This document shows positions 51,629 to 60,442 of a stretch of DNA of 62,231 bases, one piece after another; within the stretch, counting starts at the first letter, position 1; each line of letters begins with the position of its first letter. Under the pieces are notes generated by a model. The model saw only the letters and a program-made list of their open reading frames with translations, was not told where the DNA came from and made no database searches. Source of the stretch: Balneolaceae bacterium (GTDB lineage Bacteria > Bacteroidota > Rhodothermia > Balneolales > Balneolaceae); assembly GCA_020832285.1 (NCBI GenBank), contig JAFIFB010000058.1, forward strand, positions 1 through 62,231, in the 5' to 3' direction. The translations under genes were made by a program, and so were the position numbers.

Positions 51629-53001
51629 GAGTTTATGCTCATATCCATTTTCTAGGGGCTTCGGGAACAGTTACCGGCTCTAAATATCTGTTTGAACTGC
51701 CAAACAAAAAAATCCTGATTGACTGCGGTATGTTTCAGGGCATTAAAGAACTTCGAGAGCTAAACTGGCAGCAGCTTCCGGTGAAAGCTGCCGATATAGA
51801 TATGGTGCTGCTTACACACGGTCACGCTGATCACATCGGCTTTCTTCCACGCCTTGTGAACATGGGGTTCAGAGGGCCGGTTTGGGGTACTGCGCCAACG
51901 CTGAATATTGCTGAAATCATACTGCGCGACAGCGCCAAAATTCAGGAGGAGGATGCTGAACGGGCCAACAAAGATGGCTTTACAAAACACAAACCGGCCA
52001 AGCCGCTCTATAACCTTCTTGATGTGGAAAAGACACTTCCCCTGTTCCTGCCAAAACCGGAAGGTGAATGGATACCAATTGATGATCAGATCAGCATTCG
52101 ATTTCAATATAACGGTCACATACTTGGTGCCACATTTATCGAGCTGGAGATAGCAGGAAAGCGAATAGTTTTTTCGGGAGATGTAGGCAGATCTTCTGAT
52201 CCGCTGCTGTTTGATCCCAGGAAACCGAACAAAGCGGATATTCTTGTCATGGAAAGTACCTATGGTAACCGGCTTCATTCTGCAAACAGTGTTTCTGAAA
52301 AACTACTGACTATCATTGAGGAAACGGTTCAAAAAAACGGCACTCTCATAATTCCAAGCTTTGCTGTAGAGCGGGCCCAGTTGCTGATCTACCTGATATG
52401 GCAGCTTTATAAAGAGGGAAAGCTGCCTGGTTCACTTCCCGTTATTCTGGATAGTCCGATGGGGATTGATGCCTATTCCGTGTTCAGAAAATATCATGAC
52501 TGGCATAAACTGGATGAAGATAAATGCATGGAGATCTCCCGCAGAATTCATATGGTTCAATCCTACGACGAAACCTGGGAGATTATTGAAAACCCAGACC
52601 CAAAAATCATCATTGCAGGAAGCGGCATGGTAACCGGCGGACGTGTACTCAGCTATCTGAAAGTCTATCTCAAAAAACCGGAGACCACGGTGCTGCTTGC
52701 AGGTTTTCAGGCAGAGGGTACACGCGGAAGACAACTTCTGGATGGAGCGGAAGAGATTAAATTTTTCGGAAAGTTACACCCGGTCAAAGCGAGAATTGAA
52801 ATGCTGGAAGGGCTTTCGGGCCACGCCGATCAACAAGAATTATTGTCATGGGTTTCAGATCTCAAAACCTCGCCTCAGGCTGTCTACCTGGTACACGGCG
52901 AACCGGAAGCACGCAATGTGTTAAAAACCAAGCTTATTGACATGTTTGACTGGAATGTTAAAACACCTGCCCTTTTTGAAATTGAAGAAATAGAGCTGTA
53001 A
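51625..53001 (+). CDS. Beta-CASP metallo-beta-lactamase-fold ribonuclease/exonuclease
   Basis: 458 residues. The MBL core has TGSKYLFELPNKKILIDCG, motif 2 His65-Gly-His67-Ala-Asp69-His70, a later His in YNGHILGATFIELE and FSGDVGRSSDP. The beta-CASP insert contains VMESTYGNRLH, IPSFAVERAQLLIYL and GSGMVTGGRVLSYL. The C-terminal RNA-metabolising motif has LSGHADQQELLSWV and VHGEPEAR. The metal ligands look complete. Homologues process or degrade RNA (CPSF73/RNase J-like). Coupling to the ATP-cone nuclease by a 4-bp ATGA overlap is the notable context. Confidence 0.93.
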   Translation: MRVYAHIHFLGASGTVTGSKYLFELPNKKILIDCGMFQGIKELRELNWQQLPVKAADIDMVLLTHGHADHIGFLPRLVNMGFRGPVWGTAPTLNIAEIILRDSAKIQEEDAERANKDGFTKHKPAKPLYNLLDVEKTLPLFLPKPEGEWIPIDDQISIRFQYNGHILGATFIELEIAGKRIVFSGDVGRSSDPLLFDPRKPNKADILVMESTYGNRLHSANSVSEKLLTIIEETVQKNGTLIIPSFAVERAQLLIYLIWQLYKEGKLPGSLPVILDSPMGIDAYSVFRKYHDWHKLDEDKCMEISRRIHMVQSYDETWEIIENPDPKIIIAGSGMVTGGRVLSYLKVYLKKPETTVLLAGFQAEGTRGRQLLDGAEEIKFFGKLHPVKARIEMLEGLSGHADQQELLSWVSDLKTSPQAVYLVHGEPEARNVLKTKLIDMFDWNVKTPALFEIEEIEL

Positions 53002-53028
53002 GCCTGTATGAAAAATCTTGTATCTGTT

Positions 53029-53154
53029 TAGCGACCATACAGCGAAGCCAGTGTCACACCGAACTTTCTGTCAGCGTCAAAGGTAATTATTTTAGATCAC
53101 AACGCTGACAGATCCGGTGGGTGCACCCGAGGGATCAGAACGTCACGGTCGCTA
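53029..53154. repeat. 126-bp structured palindromic element between convergent genes
   Basis: TAGCGACC (53029-53036) and GGTCGCTA (53147-53154) bound the element. An inner perfect 11-bp stem is TCTGTCAGCGT (53067-53077) and ACGCTGACAGA (53102-53112). The intermediate arms (GTGTCACACCG and CGGTGGGTGCAC) pair partly. It could be a miniature mobile element or a two-way terminator for moaCB and the beta-CASP gene. No T-runs are seen. Confidence 0.65.
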
Positions 53155-53246
53155 TCAGGTTGTTTGATTCGTATAACTAAACACATACTTGCGGATTTTA
53201 CGTATAGACTAAACCAGAATAATTGCTTAGGATAAATTAATATTGA

Positions 53247-54149
53247 TTACTGCCTTCTGAGGGTCTTGAAAATATGAAGCAATCCCGGAAAGAGTGCGTC
53301 CATACTTTCACTTGCTCCTCTTTTGCTGCCGGGCAGAGCAACCATCAGCACACCGTTTCGGATGCCGGCAACCTGATCGGAGATCATCGCGAAGGGAGTT
53401 CTCTCCAGGCCGTACTGATGAATTGCGTGGGCGATGCCGGGGACTTCACGATCGGAGATCTCACGAATCACCTTCGGAACCACATCTTTGGGGGCCGGTC
53501 CAGTTGAGCCGCATAAAAATACCAGCTCTGCAATTTTATTATCAGTAAGGTTCAGCAAGTAATTTTTTACGGTTTCTTCCTCTTCTTCAAGCTGTTGTTC
53601 GGATATGATCTCCATTGGTTCATTTTCAAGAAATTTTCGTATTACATTACTTGAACGATCGGCACGACGTCCTTCTTTTTTTGCGGTATCGACGCTGACG
53701 AGAGCTGTTCGGATCGGCGGATCAAAAGAATCCCGCATATCCGATTTCCCTCCCCGCTTTTCCAGTAATTTGATCTCGCCCATGGTGATCTTGGCATCCA
53801 AAGGTTTCAGCATGTCGTAAGCGTTCAGCATGGCGGCCATTACGGCGGTGACGGCCTCCATTTCCACACCGGTTTTCCAAACCGCTTCCACCTCTGCGAT
53901 AAAGGTGATGGCGTCCTCTTGGATCTCGTAACTGATCTCGATCCAGTCAATCGGCATGGAGTGGCAGAAGACTATCCACTCCGAGGTTCGTTTGCCTGCC
54001 TGAATCCCAGCACTTCGGGCTATTTCCAGCAGATCTCCTTTTGGTATCTCTCTGTTTTTTACTTTTGTGATCACATCCGGTGTGGAGGTGAGTTTTCCCG
54101 ATGCTTTTGCATACCTGAGGGAATTTCGTTTATGTGAAATGTTGATCAT
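53247..54149 (-). CDS. moaCB: Bifunctional molybdopterin biosynthesis protein MoaC/MoaB
   Basis: 300 residues. The MoaC domain (about 1-150) forms cyclic pyranopterin phosphate with MoaA: VNISHKRNSLRYAKASG-like N-terminus, VFCHSMPIDWIEI, the catalytic-region KTGVEMEAVTAVMAAMLNAYDMLK in two blocks and SDMRDSF. The MoaB/MogA-like domain (about 150-300), which adenylylates molybdopterin, has ALVSVDTAKKEGRRADRSS, LVFLCGSTGPAPKDV and LMVALPGSKRGASES. This fusion is common in Bacteroidota. The gene diverges from moaD-moaA-moaE across a 156 bp gap where I see no Moco riboswitch. Confidence 0.92.
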   Translation of the reverse strand: MINISHKRNSLRYAKASGKLTSTPDVITKVKNREIPKGDLLEIARSAGIQAGKRTSEWIVFCHSMPIDWIEISYEIQEDAITFIAEVEAVWKTGVEMEAVTAVMAAMLNAYDMLKPLDAKITMGEIKLLEKRGGKSDMRDSFDPPIRTALVSVDTAKKEGRRADRSSNVIRKFLENEPMEIISEQQLEEEEETVKNYLLNLTDNKIAELVFLCGSTGPAPKDVVPKVIREISDREVPGIAHAIHQYGLERTPFAMISDQVAGIRNGVLMVALPGSKRGASESMDALFPGLLHIFKTLRRQ

Positions 54150-54305
54150 TGAGTTGGTTCATAAAAACTCAGCGGCTTTTGTACTCAGCGATTTCACCGC
54201 CAAGAACGAAAACATTCGCAGAGGATAGAATTGAAGTTTGAATGCACCCAAACTTTTATCATTTTTATGTTTAACGCAAATGATTTCTAATCAAAAAACA
54301 GAAAA

Positions 54306-54590
54306 ATGAGTTCTGTCACAGAATCAAGAACCGAGCCACGGCTTATTACTTTGGAGTTGAAATGGTTTAGCGTGCTGGCCGAGCAACGAGGCACGCGCAA
54401 GGAGTCCTTTCAAATTGAACCGGGTGTTACGTGTTCAGAGCTGATTGATCGGTTATCTGCTGACTTTTTGATGCTTAAGCAGTATCGTGATTATGTGCGC
54501 CTGGCCGTAAACCGGGAGTATGCGAACCCGGGACTGAAACTGCAGGACGGAGACGAAGTGGCTTTTATCACACCGGTATCCGGAGGGTGA
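54306..54590 (+). CDS. moaD: Molybdopterin synthase small subunit MoaD
   Basis: 94 residues, ubiquitin-like fold, ending VAFITPVSGG. The C-terminal Gly-Gly is thiocarboxylated and donates sulfur to cyclic pyranopterin phosphate within the MoaD-MoaE synthase. Core LELKWFSVLAEQRGTRKESF and LAVNREYANPG match the family. It has about ten extra N-terminal residues. It starts the moaD-moaA-moaE operon; moaA follows with its ribosome-binding site inside the moaD stop region. Confidence 0.93.
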   Translation: MSSVTESRTEPRLITLELKWFSVLAEQRGTRKESFQIEPGVTCSELIDRLSADFLMLKQYRDYVRLAVNREYANPGLKLQDGDEVAFITPVSGG

Positions 54591-54592
54591 AG

Positions 54593-55558
54593 ATGAAAAA
54601 ACCGCTTGTTGACAAGCATGGTCGCGTGCACGACTACCTGAGAGTATCACTCATCGAAAAGTGCAATCTGCGTTGCCGGTACTGTATGCCGGAAAATCCG
54701 GACTGGACCCCAAAAGAGGAACTCTGCACCACTCAGGAGCTTCTCCAGCTGATAGATCTGTTTATCAGCATGGGAGTGAGAAAGGTTCGGCTGACCGGTG
54801 GTGAGCCGCTGGTGCGGAAGGATTTTGATGTGATCCTCAAACATCTCGCGAAAAAAGATGTGGAGCTTTCGATGACTACCAACGGGCTTTTAATCGATCG
54901 CCACATTTCCCTTCTGAAAGGTAACGGTCTCCGCAAAATCAATGTGAGCCTCGATACGCTGATCCCCGGACGGTTTGAAATGATTACCCGGCGCACGGGC
55001 TTCGATACGGTGATGAGAAATATCCGGCTTCTGGTGGATGAAGGTTTTCGCGTGAAGGTGAACGTCGTGATTATGAGGGGTATGAATGACGATGAGCTGA
55101 CGGATTTTGTAGAGTGGACCCGGGACCTGCCACTTACGGTCCGGTTTATCGAATTTATGCCTTTCGATGGAAATCGGTGGGATGATGAAAAGATGGTTTC
55201 ACTGGCAGAGATGAAGGAACGGATTTCAGAACGGTTCGAAATATTGAAACTTGAAGATGGCCCCAACGACACCACCAAACATTACAGGGTACCTGGCTTT
55301 GCCGGGAAGTTTGGTATCATCAGTTCGATGACTGAACATTTTTGCGGCAGCTGCAACCGGGTTCGCCTTCTGGCAAACGGCTCCATCAAAAACTGCCTGT
55401 TTTCCACTGATGAAACCGATCTGCTGACTCTGCTCCGGCAAGGTGAGGATCCCGAACCGGTTATCCGTAGCGTGATTTGGGAAAAAAAACCTTCTCACGC
55501 AGGCCGGTTCAACATCGCAAAGCAGGAAAACCGGAGTATGGTTACAATTGGGGGATAA
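54593..55558 (+). CDS. moaA: GTP 3',8-cyclase MoaA (radical SAM)
   Basis: 321 residues from ATG 54593, chosen because GGAGG (54582-54586) lies 6 nt upstream; a GTG at 54587 sits on that site. It converts GTP to the 8-carbon pyranopterin precursor. The radical-SAM cluster is Cys24-X3-Cys28-X2-Cys31, followed by VRLTGGEPLVR. The second 4Fe-4S cluster ligands lie in FCGSCNRVRL and KNCLF near the C-terminus. It ends in Gly-Gly (VTIGG), as expected for this enzyme. Confidence 0.96.
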   Translation: MKKPLVDKHGRVHDYLRVSLIEKCNLRCRYCMPENPDWTPKEELCTTQELLQLIDLFISMGVRKVRLTGGEPLVRKDFDVILKHLAKKDVELSMTTNGLLIDRHISLLKGNGLRKINVSLDTLIPGRFEMITRRTGFDTVMRNIRLLVDEGFRVKVNVVIMRGMNDDELTDFVEWTRDLPLTVRFIEFMPFDGNRWDDEKMVSLAEMKERISERFEILKLEDGPNDTTKHYRVPGFAGKFGIISSMTEHFCGSCNRVRLLANGSIKNCLFSTDETDLLTLLRQGEDPEPVIRSVIWEKKPSHAGRFNIAKQENRSMVTIGG

Positions 55559-55610
55559 CCGCGCTGGAAGTGGTGAAATGGCTTTTTGAAGATAACTTAA
55601 ATCAAAATTC

Positions 55611-56051
55611 ATGCATCAGATAAAAACCGACAATATATGGGTTCAAATCGGAGGTGAGCTTCCTGCGCTGAAGGATGTGTCACTTTTTGTCCGTCGGGAC
55701 TACTGTGGTGCGGTGAATCTTTTTGAAGGGGTAACTCGGAATCATGACAGCGGCAAGCAGGTGACGATGCTTCTGTACGACAGTTATGATGAGATGGCAC
55801 TACACCAGTGCGAAAAGATATTGGATGAGGCGATGCAAGAGTTTCCCGCAGGCGCGGCAGCAATTCTTCACAAAACAGGTAGAGTGCCCGTGGGAGAGGT
55901 GTCTATGATTGTAGCGGTGAGCACCCCGCATCGAAAAGAATCAACCGAAGCGGTGCTTTCTATAATTAAAAAGATCAAAAAAGATGTGCCGATATGGAAG
56001 AAAGAGTTTTTCGGGGGAGAATCGGAAGGTGCAAAATGGAAAGGGAGTTGA
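55611..56051 (+). CDS. moaE: Molybdopterin synthase large subunit MoaE
   Basis: 146 residues. Conserved blocks are GAVNLFEGVTRNHDSGKQV, LLYDSYDEMALHQCEKIL and HKTGRVPVGEVSMIVAVSTPHRKE, with catalytic lysines in IKKIKKDVPIWKKEFFG. It carries out sulfur transfer from MoaD to precursor Z. It follows moaA by 52 bp. With moaCB and moaA the window encodes most of molybdopterin synthesis; no moeA, mobA or molybdate transporter is seen. Confidence 0.95.
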   Translation: MHQIKTDNIWVQIGGELPALKDVSLFVRRDYCGAVNLFEGVTRNHDSGKQVTMLLYDSYDEMALHQCEKILDEAMQEFPAGAAAILHKTGRVPVGEVSMIVAVSTPHRKESTEAVLSIIKKIKKDVPIWKKEFFGGESEGAKWKGS

Positions 56052-56179
56052 AATTTTAATAAGGTTGTACAGGCCGGGTAATCAATTATTCATTTCAGGT
56101 CTCATCAAAATTTCACATAAAACCGTTATCTTAACTTGGTTGAGATTATATAAAACTTTCCTGAAAATTTTTTACAGAT

Positions 56180-56665
56180 ATGAATAACAAAACCTTTTAT
56201 ATGATCATCGCTGTCGTGTTGGCAGCAAGTATTCTTTTCTGGGGTTTTATATTCCAGGACCGGCCTGTTTTTGAACCGGAAGTTTCTGAAGATAAAATCA
56301 CCATCACCATGTATCACGGAGAAGGCTGCATGTGCTGTGTGCGATGGGCAGAATATCTCGAAGAGAAAGGCTTTACCGTGGTGGATGAACTGGTGGATGA
56401 TCTGCACCAGGTAAAGCGTGAAAAAGGGATTCCGGGTCAGCTGAGTTCCTGTCATACTGCAATTGTGGATGGTTACGTAGTAGAGGGCCATGTTCCCGCA
56501 GAAGATATCCTTCGCATGCTGTCTGAACGGCCTGAAGCGATCGGGATCTCCGTACCGGGAATGCCGCCAAATGCTCCGGGGATGGATGCACCGATTACAA
56601 GAGAATATCAGACCATTCTGTTTGATGGTGATGGCAACATAAGTGTATTTGCCACTCATCAGTAA
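56180..56665 (+). CDS. DUF411 family periplasmic metal-binding protein
   Basis: 161 residues. An N-terminal membrane anchor or signal segment (FYMIIAVVLAASILFWGFIF) precedes the DUF411 domain: ITMYHGEGCMCCVRWAEYLEEKG in two blocks with the conserved CMCC, then GIPGQLSSCHTAIVDGYVVEGHVPAEDI. Members (CopG-like) are linked to copper resistance. The copB gene is 14 kb away. It follows the molybdenum operon by 128 bp without obvious link. Confidence 0.88.
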   Translation: MNNKTFYMIIAVVLAASILFWGFIFQDRPVFEPEVSEDKITITMYHGEGCMCCVRWAEYLEEKGFTVVDELVDDLHQVKREKGIPGQLSSCHTAIVDGYVVEGHVPAEDILRMLSERPEAIGISVPGMPPNAPGMDAPITREYQTILFDGDGNISVFATHQ

Positions 56666-56813
56666 AAAGGGTTTCCATTATTTGCAATACAATGCGGCGT
56701 TTTAATTGGCTGTAAATGAATGCAAAAATTGTGTAACATGAAGGATAAAGATGCTGTAAAAAGAGAGAAATAAATCAGCTGAAACTTTCAATACCAATCA
56801 AACAGAACCTGCC

Positions 56814-58835
56814 ATGATCTACACATCAACTAATAAATTAGCTTCCGAACAGCATGAATTTTTGAGATGGCATGGTTTGAAAAGATGGATTGTCCTGAGT
56901 GGATTAATGATGCTTATATCAGCCATGCCTGCCCTGGGAACCGGAATGTTTCAACCTTTGCCGGATACAACACTGGCCGATACACTCACCATTCAGGAAA
57001 ACGATACAACTGAATACGTAGAATATCATGATTTGGCTGACTTTATTGACGGGGTAGTGGAAACGCAGCGGCGCGGGAAAAAACTCTCTGGTGTTACGGT
57101 ATCCATTGTGCAGAACGACAGTCTTATTTTTGCCCGCGGTTATGGAATGGCAGATATAGAACGGATGCGTCCGGTTCTCCCCGATACAACTCTCTTTAGG
57201 ATCGGGTCGGTTTCCAAAACGTATACCTGGACTGCCGTCATGATGCTGGCTGAAGAGGGTTTGCTCGATCTCGATACCGACGTGAACCAATACCTGAATG
57301 AGGTAGAGATTGAAGAAGCCTTTGGAGAACCGGTTACCCTGCGTCATCTGATGTCGCATCGTGCGGGTTTTGAAGACAGTATGAGGCTTTTTACTATAGC
57401 CGATGATGATCCTCGAACCCTGTCCGAACTATTGAGTGAACATCAGCCCAAGCGGGTTTATCCACCCGGACAACGCACTTCCTATTCTAACTGGGGTTCT
57501 GCACTGGCAGCACAGATCGTTGAAGATGTGTCCGGCACTCCATATAAAACCTTTCTGCAGGAGCGTATACTTGATCCGCTGGATTTAAACCGCACTATTC
57601 TTGATCTGCCGGGTGAGATGTCTTCGGAAATACGCGAAAACCTGGCTGGCGGATATAAAACGGAACATGGTACACTTAATCACCAGGGAGCAATGCAAAT
57701 TGGTGCTTACTGGCCTGCTGGTGGTATGTCAGCCTCGGCCACTGATATGGCGCGATGGATGAAATTTCATCTGAATGGTGGTGAACTGGATGGAGTTCGA
57801 TTGCTTTCCGAAGAAACGCACCAGGATATGTGGACCCGCGCCTACAACGACCGACCTCACGGTGCCGATGTGGCTCATGGGTTTCAGGATCTGCAATATC
57901 GCGGATTGAGGTTGCTTGGGCATGCCGGAGGAACAGCCGCTTTTTTAACCAATATGATTCTGGTGCCGGAACTGAATCTCGGCATATTCATTTCTCAAAA
58001 CAGTGCTGAAGATTTCGTGCCAGCCGTACAGTTTCCGGGCCAGGTGATCGATTATATCCGCGGTGAATCGTATCAGCCGTTGTTGCTGGAAAAGTCCGAC
58101 ACGGATGAACTGGATGAATTGTCCGGAACCTACCTGAATAACCGGCGGGTGTTTTCCACTTTTTCAGCCGTATTAGGTCTCACTTCTTTTGCTACCCTAA
58201 CTCCTGTTTCAAACCGGTCTTTGACATTGAGTGCTATGGGTGAAGAAACATATTTTGTGCAGGTACCCGATCAGCCTGATCTGTTTGAAGATGCAGGAGG
58301 CCAGCGATTATCGGTGATCAGGAATGACAGGGACAGGGTGAAAGCTTTGGCCGACGGCACGGGTGTCCATACGTTTGAACGAGTTGGTTTCTTTAAAAAT
58401 CCGAATACATTTTTCATCGTATTTGGCCTCTCGGTACTGTTGTCGGTTACAACTCTTTTGGGCGGATGGAGGCGATTCGGCCGCGGAAACAATCCGGGCT
58501 TTTCTTCACGCATCGCCGGATTTATATCAATCCTGGCATCACTGTCGGTCTTCACTTTTGTAGCAGCCGTTGTTGCTATGGCCACCTCTTTTGCCGGTTT
58601 TGACATTAGCCAGATGGCAGATAACTACCCGTCAACATCCATGCTTTTTACTCATTATGCGGGCTGGGTTACAGCGATCATGTCGCTGGTTATGTTGGTG
58701 GGCTTGTGGCCTGCCTGGACTGACTCCGGCTGGTCGATGGTGCGGCGATTGCACTTTACGACGTATGCACTGGTCCTGATCTTTTTCGTAGCTCAGCTTT
58801 GGCAATGGCGGATTATCGGTGCGACTGTGGTTTAA
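56814..58835 (+). CDS. Membrane-anchored beta-lactamase-fold serine hydrolase
   Basis: 673 residues. The N-terminus contains a hydrophobic signal (WIVLSGLMMLISAMPALG) starting about residue 24. The class C-type catalytic domain (about 75-420) has Ser132-Val-Ser-Lys135 (SxxK), Tyr224-Ser-Asn226 (YxN) and GHAGGT as the third motif. About 110 further residues of beta structure come next. Four C-terminal membrane helices (about 525-670) anchor it. This layout is seen in CubicO-type proteins of Bacteroidota; the substrate is unknown. True beta-lactamase activity should not be assumed. Confidence 0.88.
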   Translation: MIYTSTNKLASEQHEFLRWHGLKRWIVLSGLMMLISAMPALGTGMFQPLPDTTLADTLTIQENDTTEYVEYHDLADFIDGVVETQRRGKKLSGVTVSIVQNDSLIFARGYGMADIERMRPVLPDTTLFRIGSVSKTYTWTAVMMLAEEGLLDLDTDVNQYLNEVEIEEAFGEPVTLRHLMSHRAGFEDSMRLFTIADDDPRTLSELLSEHQPKRVYPPGQRTSYSNWGSALAAQIVEDVSGTPYKTFLQERILDPLDLNRTILDLPGEMSSEIRENLAGGYKTEHGTLNHQGAMQIGAYWPAGGMSASATDMARWMKFHLNGGELDGVRLLSEETHQDMWTRAYNDRPHGADVAHGFQDLQYRGLRLLGHAGGTAAFLTNMILVPELNLGIFISQNSAEDFVPAVQFPGQVIDYIRGESYQPLLLEKSDTDELDELSGTYLNNRRVFSTFSAVLGLTSFATLTPVSNRSLTLSAMGEETYFVQVPDQPDLFEDAGGQRLSVIRNDRDRVKALADGTGVHTFERVGFFKNPNTFFIVFGLSVLLSVTTLLGGWRRFGRGNNPGFSSRIAGFISILASLSVFTFVAAVVAMATSFAGFDISQMADNYPSTSMLFTHYAGWVTAIMSLVMLVGLWPAWTDSGWSMVRRLHFTTYALVLIFFVAQLWQWRIIGATVV

Positions 58836-59372
58836 ACGGAAAGGCTCTGTTAGATAATGAATGGGGGGTAATCTCAATTTATTATTATTTCTCGCTGATT
58901 TTCGCTGAAGTAACGTATACAAAACACCCTATTGTCAGATCAACGAAAGGTCGGGACAGGCTCTTCATAAGGATGGGAGAACCTATATCTTGAAATATCA
59001 CCCGACAATTTACACTGGTGACAGTTTTACAAAATGTATGAATTTGGGCTTTAATCAACGATATTTGCGTTTACAAACACACCGTAAATCCCCTCTCGCC
59101 CCGTAGTGATCCCTTAGGGAAGAGGGGACAGATTTGAGTAAGATCGCGAAGCCAGCGCTTTTCTGGTCCCGATTATCGGGGCGAGCCTTTCGAAAAACAC
59201 AGGTGACGGCTTTTGCGGTACTCCGACCCTTCGGAGGGTGTGTTTGCGTGGGCAAGGAACCTGAAACGGCTACGGTTCACGATCAAAGCCCTGGAACACA
59301 CCCCTCGCTAAACTCACCCGGCTTCACCGTTTCGTTTACGCTTTTCCCCTCTCAAAGAGGGGATTATAGAGC
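58836..59372. other. Non-coding region rich in small hairpins
   Basis: No credible gene. Several short perfect hairpins occur: CCTCT..ATCCC/GGGA..AGAGG around 59090-59125, CTCCGACCCTTCGGAGG near 59221, and CCCCTCTCAAAGAGGGG near 59346. The frames that cross it are repeat artefacts. It appears to be accumulated debris of dispersed elements. Confidence 0.5.
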
Positions 59373-59475
59373 CTGTCACTTCTGAAATAGTATTGCCCCG
59401 CTCTACTACGTTACCCACTACGTTAAAACTCGAAGAGCAGGCTTTTTGGGCAAGATTAGGGGCTGCCAGTGACAG
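59373..59475. repeat. Dispersed repeat family D, long copy 3
   Basis: 103 bp. CTGTCACTTCTGAAATAGTA at the left pairs with the right-hand TAGGGGCTGCCAGTGACAG region. The central part adds CTACTACGTTACCCACTACG. It is inverted relative to the compact copies at 48860 and 49153. Confidence 0.75.
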
Positions 59476-59742
59476 AAGGCTTATAACATAAATCCCGTCA
59501 GGGATGACCGAATGTAGCCCCATGCTTTAGTGGGGTAAAAAAGGGAACGTTAAATTCCTGAGTCCCGGCAGGGACGGCACATGCCAGCGTTGTTCTGGTA
59601 TTTCACCCGTCATTCAATTCAGATCATTTTTAAACGGGTGCCAGAGCAGAATAATGGTGCAGAGTATTAGAGATTGGCTAATTTCTGAGTTCGGTGTGTC
59701 ATCCCGTAACGGGACTTGAATGGGTTGACGCACGACAAAAAA
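59476..59742. repeat. Region of short palindromes (family F)
   Basis: Contains ATCCCGTCAGGGAT, CCCC..GGGG in GTAGCCCCATGCTTTAGTGG, GTCCCGGCAGGGAC and CATCCCGTAACGGGAC. These 4-to-6-bp-stem hairpins recur at intervals and resemble widespread non-coding repeats of this phylum. No gene is seen. Confidence 0.5.
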
Positions 59743-59943
59743 GAGGCTGCCCAAGAAGTGAGTTTCAAGATCCTAAAACCTAAAAATTTTAAGTTTATCA
59801 AGGTGTTGAAAAGGAGCACCCCTCCTTGCGGCGTGTTTTTCGCCGGAGGGAGGGGAGGGGGGTGGGTCAGAAAAGATCGGGACTGGTTAATTCCTAAATA
59901 ATTTAGGCAGGCTTTAGATAATTTTGTCTTTTTGGACAACCTC
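59743..59943. repeat. 201-bp miniature inverted-repeat element (family A, complete, inverted)
   Basis: Termini GAGGCTGCCCAA and TTGGACAACCTC. It is the reverse complement of the element at 35378-35578 with scattered differences and the same length. It carries the same core hairpin. Confidence 0.85.
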
Positions 59944-60077
59944 GCTACTTCCGGTCGTCTCTACGAGACTGAGTATGGTGAAGTAAGGAAATCTCGATTA
60001 GCTTGCCATGGTGGATTGGTACCAGAAAGTCACCAGCACTGAATACATTCACATGCTTACCGTTAGAGGCTCATATC

Positions 60078-60196
60078 CTGTCACTTCTTAAATGGTGTTG
60101 ACCGCTCTACTGCGCTACACACTACGTTAAAACTTCGAGGGTCAGGAAAACTTCGATGAGCAGGCTTTTGAGCAAAATTAGTTGCTTGACTTGACA
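60078..60196. repeat. Dispersed repeat family D, copy 4 (diverged)
   Basis: CTGTCACTTCTTAAATGGTG, CTACTGCGCTACACACTACG and GAGCAGGCTTTTGAGCAAAA parallel copy 3 with many differences. The right end is degraded (TTGACAC). Confidence 0.65.
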
Positions 60197-60280
60197 CTAC
60201 GATTCTATTAAAAAGTATTGCATAAAATAATTTATGTCATCGTTAAATTGAATTTTTAATAGAAATCAGATGAAAATAAA

Positions 60281-60317
60281 AAAGCCCTGAAAATGGATTC
60301 ATCTCATTCAGGGCTTT
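60281..60317 (-). terminator. Rho-independent terminator for the beta-propeller lipoprotein gene
   Basis: An 11-bp perfect stem AAAGCCCTGAA / TTCAGGGCTTT. On the minus strand it is followed by TTTTTTATTTT. It lies about 125 bp after the lipoprotein stop codon. Confidence 0.85.
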
Positions 60318-60442
60318 ATATATTATTTCATCTGTACGGATCAAAACATCGTGAGCACATCATGAAAACTCCGGGCATAACAGACCCGATTATGTGTATG
60401 ATTTCAGATTATTTTTTCGATCCAAACTTTCGAAAAATAAAC

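Noticed and set aside
54150-54305. Molybdenum-cofactor riboswitch between moaCB and moaD
   Set aside because: The A/T-rich 156 bp has no recognisable Moco-riboswitch core on either strand.
56814-58835. Antibiotic-resistance beta-lactamase
   Set aside because: SxxK and YxN motifs are shared by many esterases and peptidases; size and membrane anchor do not match AmpC.
59667-59939. 90-aa ORF on the minus strand
   Set aside because: It overlaps the complete family A element; the LSKACLNYLGI peptide is shared with other copies and is not a gene.
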